Assembly: GCA_903930505.1 (NCBI GenBank)
Contig: CAIYYQ010000415.1
Coordinates: forward strand, 1 to 13,401
Reading direction: 5' to 3'
DNA length: 13,401 nucleotides
Source of the DNA: Methanobacteriota archaeon
GTDB lineage: Archaea > Thermoplasmatota > E2 > DHVEG-1
Below the pieces are notes generated by a model. The model had not been told where the DNA came from, searched no databases, and was given only the letters and a program-made list of their open reading frames with translations. The position numbers and the translations under genes were made by a program. The number at the start of each line of letters is the position of its first letter. Position 1 is the stretch's first letter. Shown one piece after another: positions 1-7,200 of the stretch.

Positions 1-135
1 CATGTTGCCTGCGCTGTACCCCACATGCTCTTTTAAAAGCGCCAGCATCACCATTTCAAGCAGCGGGTAATAATATATCTCTGGACTAAAGTCCTGACCT
101 TCATTTACAAAGACAGAATTAAGGTCTGGAGTGGT
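1..135 (-). other. Unassigned left-edge segment, possible fragment of another gene on the minus strand
   Basis: This stretch does not continue the beta-helix gene to its right. In the plus frame of that gene there is a TAA at 34-36, followed by residues with no beta-helix character. The other two plus frames are stopped at 68-70 and at about 87-89. On the minus strand one frame is open from the edge up to about position 216 (about 72 codons). Its part over this segment reads like ordinary globular protein, for example IYYYPLLEMVMLALLKEHVG. No ATG lies in that frame before about position 54, so if it is coding it is probably an internal fragment that continues beyond the left edge. I do not recognise the family. 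The upper part of this open frame overlaps the beta-helix gene and is probably open by chance. Confidence 0.3.
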
Positions 136-2994
136 TCGGAAGGATCGAGGATTATTGGAAACACCATCCGAGAGAACAGCTATTTTGGTGTCGAGCTTTT
201 TTATCTCAATGTTACCCTATACCACAATAATTTCATTAATAACAGATATCCAGTATATAGTCAAAATAGAAACATATGGGACAATGGTTTTCCTTCCGGT
301 GGGAATTATTGGAGTGATTATAAAACGAAATACCCAAATGCTCATGAAATAGATAGCTCAGGGCTATGGGATACACCATATGTAATCAATTCATTAAATC
401 AGGATAATTATCCATTCGTCCATTTTGCTGCTTTATACGGGAATATAAGTGGACCAGATAAGAGTCTTACAAATGAATCTTTATCATTTACTAGTTTTGT
501 GTCAGGTGGATCTCTACCATATGAATGGCATTGGGATTTCGGCGATGGAAACACAATAACAGATCCACAAAACACCACTCATACTTATTTTATTCCTGGC
601 ATATATACGATTATACTTACGGTTACCGACAGCGAACACAACAGCATCCGTGATATGAAAACAATAACAATAGCGGATAGGTTGAAGGCAGATATACATG
701 GCCCCTACAATGGACTTGAAAAAGATCCCCTTTATTTCGTTGGCTCTACGACCGGTGGCTTTTCACCATTCACTTATCAATGGGAATTCGGGGATGGAAG
801 TACATCAAATCTTCAGAATCCTTTGAAGGTGTATAGTCAATCCGGCGTCTACACTGTTAATCTAAGGGTTACTGACAGTCAAAATAACGTTGATACGAAA
901 ACAACAACCGCAGCAATAAATAAACAACCACTTGGAACAAACGCTAATGGCCCCTACACAGGGATTGTTAACGAGTCCATTCAATTCTCTGGCTCTGCAT
1001 ATAACGGTGCCCCACCATATAATTGGAGCTGGAATTTTGGAGATAATACACCCCTTTCATATCAACAAAATCCTATACACGTGTACAGTCTGACTGGAAC
1101 ATATACAGCTCTGCTTACCGTGACAGATACTCTTGGAATTAACGTCAATGATACAGCAACGGTTATTGTCTTACCAGACTCTCGTCCTTTCTCTGTTTAT
1201 GTTGATGATGATTTCAATTCGACGACACCTGGTTGGAGCTATGATCACTTCAATAAGATACAAAACGGAATCAATGCAGTAGCCCAGAACGGATCTGTTT
1301 TTGTTTCTCCAGGTACCTATTATGGACATGTTGTCATCAATCGTTCTCTCAATCTCGTCGGTGAGAATAGAGAAACCACAATAGTTGAAGGAGGCTCTAA
1401 TAATCGTTCCAGTATCGAGATATCTGCTGATTACGTGACATTAACCGGATTTACCCTTAAAACAGGATATATGTATGCTGTTGATTTCTTAGAATCATCG
1501 CATTGCACCCTTGCTTCGAATTTAATCGTTTCTGATTGGAGACATGCCTCTGCAGGTGGTGGATTCGCCTCGGGTATTTTTATAGAGGGCCCCTCCAAAT
1601 GTGTCAATATTATTGGAAATCAGTTTATCGATGTATATATGGGTATTGGAGCATACCAGGCATCGTATTTTTCCATTTCTGAAAATACATTTATTGATAC
1701 ATTAATTGGGGTCGATCTTTATGATTCATCTTATAATCTGATAACAAGAAACGCATTCTCTGGACAAAGTATGGCCGATGTTTCCTTTTATGGGGCCTAC
1801 AACACCATTACAGAGAATACCTTTGGATCCGGTGGTATCTGCTTTTTTATCGATAGCCTTCCTGATTCTGTGATGTACTGGAATACCCATACGATAGAGA
1901 ATAATACGGTCAACGGGAAACCCGCACGATACTATAAAGACATGAACGGCGGCACTATCCCGACTGATACAGGCCAGATCATTCTCGCGAATTGTACACA
2001 TATGACGATCCAGGGTCTCACCGTCTCAGACGTAGCTGTTGGAATTCAACTTGGTTTCTCCTCGTGCAATACAATCTCCGGAAACACTCTTCTTAATAAC
2101 TCGTACATAGGCAGTATTCTAATGTATTCCTCAAACAATAGTGTCACTGGAAATATCATTACCCCTGCTGTACCTTCTCTCTGGGGCGCTAGTGTCGGCA
2201 TCATTTTTATGGGTTCATCTGATAATATTATCTCTGCAAACATCATTGATATGAATCATGTTGTTGGAACTTATGGAATATATCTCTATATGTCCACACA
2301 CAATACCGTCTTAGAAAATGTTGTTAAAAATTCAGATACCTACGGGGGCGGAATTGAGTTAGATGTTTCCTCTGCAAACACTCTCATTAAAAATATAGTC
2401 TCTGGCAATTCCTTTGGTATTACACTCTATTACAGTTCAAACAACAGCATCCATGAAAACGATGTCATCAATAACACGATGGGTCTTATTACAAAAATTG
2501 AGTATAAACAATTTACAACCATATCTGTTCAGGGAAGAGACGGTGGAGGCGGTCCGTCGTATTCGCCATCGACGAATAACACCATTTATCACAACAATTT
2601 CATCAATAACACTCAGAGCGTCTATGACGAGTACAATAACACATGGTATAATACTTCATACCAAGAGGGAAACTACTGGAGCAACTTTGATGAACCCTCA
2701 GAAGGTGCCTATGATAACAACAGCGACGACATTGCAGATGCCCCATATAGTATCCCTGGCAACAACACTCAAGACTTGTATCCATTAATGCATTTATTCA
2801 TATCAATACCAGGTGATCTTGACCACGACGGTGATGTTGACACGAATGATTATCATATCATCTTAGCTGCTTGCGGTCATAGCATCGGTGACCCCTCATA
2901 CAACCCTGAGGCAGACTATAATAGAAACGGGAGCGTAGATCTCATAGATTACCAAATCTGGTATAATTACTACAGAGACTACACAGGACATTAA
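136..2994 (+). CDS. 5'-truncated secreted beta-helix/PKD/dockerin surface protein
   Basis: About 952 residues are readable from where beta-helix sequence first appears (GNTIRENSYFGVEL, from about 157). Order of parts: the last turns of a NosD/CASH-type right-handed parallel beta-helix with its C-terminal cap (about 157-420); three PKD domains (about 430-680, 682-920, 940-1170), the first two with W-x-FGDG cores and the third with WNFGDN; a complete second beta-helix opening with YVDDDFNSTTPGW (1198) and closing with a GNYWSNF cap; and a type I dockerin with two Ca-binding loops, D-L-D-H-D-G-D-V-D-T-N-D at 2815 and D-Y-N-R-N-G-S-V-D-L-I-D at 2914. PKD and beta-helix modules are typical of archaeal cell-surface or secreted proteins that bind glycans or other surfaces; the dockerin would dock to a cohesin. 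No catalytic residues are evident. There is no in-frame ATG, GTG or TTG between the stop at 34-36 and the GTG at 499, and that GTG sits inside PKD domain 1, so it is a poor native start. The signal peptide and the start of the first helix are missing. This is therefore a disrupted gene, a fusion-created remnant or an assembly break. It ends convergently with the regulator at 3143. Confidence 0.85.
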   Translation, partial: SEGSRIIGNTIRENSYFGVELFYLNVTLYHNNFINNRYPVYSQNRNIWDNGFPSGGNYWSDYKTKYPNAHEIDSSGLWDTPYVINSLNQDNYPFVHFAALYGNISGPDKSLTNESLSFTSFVSGGSLPYEWHWDFGDGNTITDPQNTTHTYFIPGIYTIILTVTDSEHNSIRDMKTITIADRLKADIHGPYNGLEKDPLYFVGSTTGGFSPFTYQWEFGDGSTSNLQNPLKVYSQSGVYTVNLRVTDSQNNVDTKTTTAAINKQPLGTNANGPYTGIVNESIQFSGSAYNGAPPYNWSWNFGDNTPLSYQQNPIHVYSLTGTYTALLTVTDTLGINVNDTATVIVLPDSRPFSVYVDDDFNSTTPGWSYDHFNKIQNGINAVAQNGSVFVSPGTYYGHVVINRSLNLVGENRETTIVEGGSNNRSSIEISADYVTLTGFTLKTGYMYAVDFLESSHCTLASNLIVSDWRHASAGGGFASGIFIEGPSKCVNIIGNQFIDVYMGIGAYQASYFSISENTFIDTLIGVDLYDSSYNLITRNAFSGQSMADVSFYGAYNTITENTFGSGGICFFIDSLPDSVMYWNTHTIENNTVNGKPARYYKDMNGGTIPTDTGQIILANCTHMTIQGLTVSDVAVGIQLGFSSCNTISGNTLLNNSYIGSILMYSSNNSVTGNIITPAVPSLWGASVGIIFMGSSDNIISANIIDMNHVVGTYGIYLYMSTHNTVLENVVKNSDTYGGGIELDVSSANTLIKNIVSGNSFGITLYYSSNNSIHENDVINNTMGLITKIEYKQFTTISVQGRDGGGGPSYSPSTNNTIYHNNFINNTQSVYDEYNNTWYNTSYQEGNYWSNFDEPSEGAYDNNSDDIADAPYSIPGNNTQDLYPLMHLFISIPGDLDHDGDVDTNDYHIILAACGHSIGDPSYNPEADYNRNGSVDLIDYQIWYNYYRDYTGH
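220..420 (+). repeat. Beta-helix C-terminal cap module, copy 1
   Basis: The translation begins YHNNFINN, continues through NIWDN and GGNYWSDY, and ends in D-N-Y-P-F. The same order of motifs (HNNF, N-x-W, G-N-Y/F-W, a D-x-x-Y-x-I segment, then D-x-Y-P) recurs three more times in the window, at 2587, 7075 and 8602. It marks the end of a NosD-type helix, which shows that the upstream part of this gene once encoded a complete helix. Confidence 0.7.
2587..2790 (+). repeat. Beta-helix C-terminal cap module, copy 2
   Basis: The translation runs YHNNFINN, NTWYN, GNYWSNF, then DAPYSI and D-L-Y-P-L-M. It ends the second helix of the truncated gene, just before the dockerin. It is divergent from the other three copies in the middle section. 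Confidence 0.7.
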
Positions 2995-3053
2995 CGTCTA
3001 GATAAATACTATAAGGACAAGTATAACTCTTGCTTTCTCGTTCCGTATTTCCC

Positions 3054-3066
3054 GGTCGAAACGACC
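3054..3066. other. Short hairpin GGTCG-AAA-CGACC
   Basis: A perfect 5-bp inverted repeat with a 3-base loop lies in a locally GC-rich patch (about 3045-3080) of the spacer between two convergent genes. The sequence GGTCG occurs again at 3068-3072, so the CGACC arm could pair either way. There is no T-run directly after it, so it is not a classical intrinsic terminator. Function unknown. Confidence 0.35.
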
Positions 3067-3082
3067 AGGTCGCCGCAATGCA

Positions 3083-3127
3083 GGATCAATTGATGAGCAT
3101 TGAATTTCATCATACTACTGTTGATCT
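3083..3127. terminator. Nested inverted repeat between convergent genes, possible bidirectional terminator
   Basis: The outer arms are GATCAA (3084-3089) and TTGATC (3121-3126), each extendable by a G-U pair. The inner arms are TGATGA (3091-3096) and TCATCA (3107-3112) with a 10-base loop. It lies 3' of both the plus gene ending at 2994 and the minus gene ending at 3143. On the plus side a T-rich stretch follows at about 3138-3149. Being palindromic it could act for either strand. Archaeal termination often relies on T-runs alone, so a terminator role is only tentative. Confidence 0.35.
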
Positions 3128-3142
3128 AAGAATTGATGTTCT

Positions 3143-4105
3143 TTATTTATCGGCGATATAGATTAATTTAGGGGAGTTGATAACACTGAAATATGTATAA
3201 TTTTTAATAATTTCAGGAAATTTCACACTTATCTTTTCCATAATTTCATGTAATGTACTTATGTTTGGAAGAATAAACTCTAATTCTAAATCAACATACC
3301 CTAGTGTTTTATCCACGCAGATAAAATGGGGATCGTTTTTAATGTAATCAATAATGTATGGTATCTTATCATGTTCTTTAAGAACAATATTGACTTTATA
3401 TAATCGGTATCCTAGTTTTGAAAAATCTATATTTACTTTAAATCCCCGTATCACTCCTAATTTTATTAATCTTTTAATACGATAACGCACGACTTCGGGC
3501 GTGGTGTTCAAGGTTTTTGCTACCTTGGTTAATGGCATACGAGCATTCGGAGCGATGGCCTGAAGAATTTGAAAATCAAGAGTATCGATATCAACATTTG
3601 TTTTTCCCTCGTACATCTCAATCTTCGTTTTCACATTTTTTTCATCGAGTAAAAAGGAATAACCATAGATATGTTCTTGGACATATAATGAAAATATTTG
3701 ATTCGCAAAATACTTTCCATAGGCATCTAATGTATGTTCCCAAAATGAATAAAATTCAGGTATATTTTTGACATCTGCAAATACAACAAGATCGTAGCTT
3801 CCTTCAACCAAATGAATAACGACGACAGTTTTATTTTTTACCAAATAATCGATAATCTCCTGTTTTATCCGTGGCGTGGTATATTGGCAGGTGAGATAAA
3901 AGCGAAATTTGCTGTACCCGAGTTTTGATGAGTCTATTAACGTATAAAAATTTTTTATGATACCCATTTCTATGAGTTTGTTTATTCGGTAAGCAATAAC
4001 AGTTTTAGGGAGACCTACTTTTTTTCCAATAGATGATAATGACTGTCTTGAATCCTGATCTAAACAATAGAGTATTTTTTTATCTTTCAAATGTAGCGTC
4101 ATCAT
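3143..4105 (-). CDS. Tandem-duplicated Lrp/AsnC-family transcriptional regulator
   Basis: 320 residues in two homologous halves. Half 1 has a winged helix-turn-helix (about residues 5-51) followed by an alpha/beta domain resembling the Lrp RAM effector domain (about 65-145). Half 2 repeats this at about 172-221 and 233-316. The duplication is visible by eye: AYRINKLIEMGIIKNF and SSKLGYSKFRFYL in half 1 match RYRIKRLIKLGVIRGF and FSKLGYRLYKVNI in half 2. Classical Lrp/AsnC proteins have about 150 residues and one such unit; they dimerise and sense amino acids or other small metabolites. This protein carries a dimer's worth of domains in one chain. The effector is not predictable from sequence. 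Two in-frame ATGs (4105 and 4102) are adjacent; either could start the protein. A TATA-like sequence 25-30 bases upstream suggests a nearly leaderless mRNA. The gene is divergent from the C25 peptidase gene and shares a 155-bp intergenic region with it, so control of that gene and of itself is a reasonable inference. Confidence 0.85.
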   Translation of the reverse strand: MMTLHLKDKKILYCLDQDSRQSLSSIGKKVGLPKTVIAYRINKLIEMGIIKNFYTLIDSSKLGYSKFRFYLTCQYTTPRIKQEIIDYLVKNKTVVVIHLVEGSYDLVVFADVKNIPEFYSFWEHTLDAYGKYFANQIFSLYVQEHIYGYSFLLDEKNVKTKIEMYEGKTNVDIDTLDFQILQAIAPNARMPLTKVAKTLNTTPEVVRYRIKRLIKLGVIRGFKVNIDFSKLGYRLYKVNIVLKEHDKIPYIIDYIKNDPHFICVDKTLGYVDLELEFILPNISTLHEIMEKISVKFPEIIKNYTYFSVINSPKLIYIADK

Positions 4106-4113
4106 ATTAATAT
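4103..4113. promoter_or_regulatory. CATATTAATAT copy 1, candidate operator at the regulator start codon
   Basis: An 11-base sequence containing the perfect palindrome ATATTAATAT overlaps the regulator's start codon and its predicted transcription start. An identical copy lies at 4200-4210. Binding here would block transcription of the regulator (autorepression). The surrounding DNA is very AT-rich, so chance recurrence is possible. Confidence 0.35.
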
Positions 4114-4127
4114 ATATTGGTTTTCAT

Positions 4128-4146
4128 TTTAAATATACTTTTCGTT
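4128..4146 (-). promoter_or_regulatory. Archaeal TATA/BRE-like promoter of the regulator gene
   Basis: Read on the minus strand the sequence is CGAAAAGTATATTTAAAA: a purine-rich BRE-like stretch followed by a TATA-like box centred near 4134. The usual spacing of about 25 bases places the transcription start near 4108, two or three bases before the ATG at 4105, as expected for a leaderless archaeal transcript. Confidence 0.5.
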
Positions 4147-4183
4147 TCGTTCAATTTTATTACAGTAAGATTTAATTAGTAAG

Positions 4184-4200
4184 AGTTAACATATATATAC
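4184..4200 (+). promoter_or_regulatory. Archaeal TATA-like promoter of the C25 peptidase gene
   Basis: GAGTTAACATATATATAC contains a TATA-like box at about 4190-4199 preceded by a purine-rich segment. A start of transcription near 4222-4225 would give a leader of roughly 36 bases. A weak purine-rich RBS, AGGGGAAA (4250-4257), lies three bases before the ATG at 4261. Confidence 0.45.
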
Positions 4201-4210
4201 ATATTAATAT
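4200..4210. promoter_or_regulatory. CATATTAATAT copy 2, candidate operator in the peptidase promoter
   Basis: Identical to the sequence at 4103-4113. It sits immediately downstream of the proposed TATA box of the peptidase gene, between TATA and the expected start site, where a bound regulator would interfere with initiation. The pairing of the two copies with the two divergent promoters is the reason for listing them. Confidence 0.35.
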
Positions 4211-4260
4211 TAAATAGTAACATTTGAAATTGAGATGAAAATAAAAAATAGGGGAAAAAT

Positions 4261-7200
4261 ATGAAAAATAAAAATTTTAAAAAAACGTTGATAGGACTTA
4301 CTATAAGTATCATACTGGTCACGACCACTTTTTCGTCCGCCGCAGATCATAATACAGTTTCACGTGAGCCAGACCAATCATTCCATCAGATAAACAACGA
4401 CTCAGAAAAAAAATTTTATATAAACGATCAAGTAAATGACAATCATATATCCATTCAATATTCATTTCAAAGACCAACAATTAAAAAAGTACAGATTGGA
4501 AACGAAATGTATGATAAAGTATATATGGAGAAAGCTTCATCTGAAGGAAACCCAGGTGAGCCAGCGCTTCCTGTTATGGGAGCAAAGATACTCTTACCAC
4601 CAGGAACAACTATCGGAGATATAATCATTAAACCTGGGGAAAAAATTAATCTCGGAGAAAAATTTTTTATTGAACCAGCAGAAGAACCAACCCCATTATC
4701 AGCACCTGAGTCGACCCCATCCCAAATTCAAAATGAACAAAATTTCAACCCTAATGAAATTGTACCAACGCCGTTAAATCAAGGCATCCAAACAATGTCC
4801 CCTCATAAAGAATTTTCATTAGCAAAGCCTAATAAAACCATATACGATTCACATGGTGATTTTCCAAACGATCTCTTCACATATAGTGGAATGCAGTATT
4901 CAAGGGGCTTTTGTATCGTTCTTGGATCTTTACACCCTGTTCATTATATTCCTCGTGAGGGTATCCTCTATTATTATACAGATATCACAATTACAATAGA
5001 AATAATAAAAGATGCAAAAACAACAAATTCTTTGTTTCGTGGTATCGAAGCTGACACATTAGCAATAAATAATATTGTTGACAATCCAAGTATCGTTGCA
5101 TTGTATTCTGGAGAAAAAAGAGAAATATCATCAAGAGATAACTACGATCTTCTTATTTTGACTACTGACGAGTTAAAGGATGGATTTATACCATTAAAAG
5201 AAGTCCATGACGCAGACGGTATCGCGACAACAATCAAAACTCTCAATGATATCGGAAAAAAATCAAGTGATATCACCCCTGATGATATTCGCGATTTTAT
5301 CAGAGAGGAATATACGACACATGGTATCTCATATGTCCTTATCGGCGGCGACATTGACGTAATACCAGCACAATATCTTTATTATGGGTATTACGAAGGT
5401 CAAGAATATAATGCACCTTCAGATGTCTACTACGCATGCCTTGACGGGACATATAATTATGATGGTGACAGTTTATGGGGTGAATCAACAGATGGACCGA
5501 ATGGAGGAGATGTAGATCTTTTTGCGGAAGTGTATGTCGGGCGTGCCTGTGTCGAGACTATTGATGAGGTCAATAATTTTGTAGATAAAACAATCGCATA
5601 TTTAACTATTGACCCTCATGACGAATATCTTAACAACGTAGTATTGGCGGGGGAGTATCTCTGGGGACCACCAGAGTATCCACTTACATTTGGGTGTAAT
5701 TATATGGATGAGCTCATTGATGAATCACACGCTAATGGATACTACACTGTCGGAATTCCATCAAATGTCTACACCATTGATACGTTGTATGATCGCGATT
5801 GGCCTGGTTTTGATATAAATAATCCCTGGAATACAGGATGGCCTGCATCAGAGATGATTAACCGGATAAATGAAGGACAGCACATCATCAACCATTTAGG
5901 CCATTCAGATACATTGTATTCAATGAAAATGGTTTACGGCAATGTCTATCAACTTACAAATACAAAATATTGTTTCATATATTCCCAAGGCTGCTATGCG
6001 GGCTCATTTGATTTAGGTGACTGCATGGCAGAATATTTTACCGTGAAAACGAATCACGGTGCCTTTGCTGCGATTATGAATGTCAGGTATGGTTGGGGAG
6101 CTGTTGGGAGCACAAATGGGGCGAATCAACATTATAATCGGGAGTTCTGGGACGCTGTCTTTAACGAAGGTAAAAGTACTCTTGGAGCAGCTAACCAGGA
6201 TTCCAAAGAAGATAATGCGTTTCTTATAACAGATCAAACAATGAGATGGTGTTATTATGAGATTACTTTATTCGGTGATCCTGCAATAGATTTTTTCGGT
6301 CATACCAGTACGAATCCACCAAATCAACCAAAAAAACCACAAGGAATTGAAAGTGGGAGACCAGGTATTGATTACTTCTTTGCAACGAATACGTCTGATC
6401 CAGAAGAGGACGAAATATACTACATGTGGGATTGGGGCGACGGCACCACAAGTAGTTGGCTAGGGCCTTATAATTCTGGTGAAACATGTACTATAACACA
6501 TAACTGGACAGAGCCCGGTATGTTCAATGTGCGAGTAAAAGCACGTGATCCATGGTATAAGGTAAGCGAATGGTCAGAGCATCTTACTGTAGATATTCAT
6601 ATCGATACAATTTACGTTAATGACGATGCCCCCCTGGAATGGTATGATGCAATGCATGTTCGCACCATCCAGGAAGGTATCAATAATATCACCTATGCTG
6701 GAGATACTGTCTATGTGTTCAATGGGAGCTATCACGAGAATATAGTAATCGACGATATGATCTCATTAATTGGTGAAAGTAAATATTCAACGATTATCGA
6801 GGGAGATGCGGGAGAGGATGTTATTTGTGTGAATGCTGATAATGTACTTCTCACCGGATTTACGATTGAGCATGGAAAATGCGGAATCCATATCGCAGAA
6901 GGTGTTGAGAAAACAACAATTACTGATACAGTTATCACTGTAAATAGCGAAATAGGCATCCATATAGAAAACGCATCATATAACACTATTACGGAGAACA
7001 ATATTACCAATAACGGTCAGTTTGGTATATATATCACCAGCGCAGATGTAAATCCATCAGCCGGTAACCTTGTTTATCATAACAATTTCATCATCAATCC
7101 TCAGCACGCTTATGCTGAATCAAATAACATATGGGATAACAGCTACCCACTGAGTGGTAATTACTGGGATGATTACCATGGTAATGACAACTATTATGGA

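Noticed and set aside
1..135. Thymidylate-synthase-like or transposase fragment on the minus strand
   Set aside because: The peptide's LLKEHVGYSAGN segment gave a vague resemblance, but no diagnostic motif of either family can be seen, so it was left unnamed.
131..352. A 73-residue plus-strand frame starting at 131
   Set aside because: It overlaps, in another frame, the clearly beta-helix-coding frame (GNTIREN, YHNNFINN, GGNYWSDY), so it is a shadow.
499..501. GTG at 499 as the native start of the first plus-strand gene
   Set aside because: It lies inside the first PKD domain, has beta-helix coding in the same frame for more than 300 bases upstream, and would leave a secreted-type protein with no signal peptide.
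2414..2788. A 124-residue frame on the plus strand inside the beta-helix gene
   Set aside because: Rich in Thr, Ile and Ser with no domain character, and fully inside a well-supported gene in another frame. The Asn-rich beta-helix codons produce such shadows.
3090..3126. C/D box small RNA in the convergent spacer
   Set aside because: TTGATGA at 3090-3096 is near a box C but has the wrong first base, and no CTGA box D is found at a suitable distance.
5101..6300. Clostripain (C11) or metacaspase instead of C25 for the catalytic domain
   Set aside because: The propeptide type, the GGDIDVIPAQ segment, the His then Cys order in NHLGHSD and SQGCYAGSFD, and the LFGDPAIDFF end match the gingipain-like C25 pattern better.
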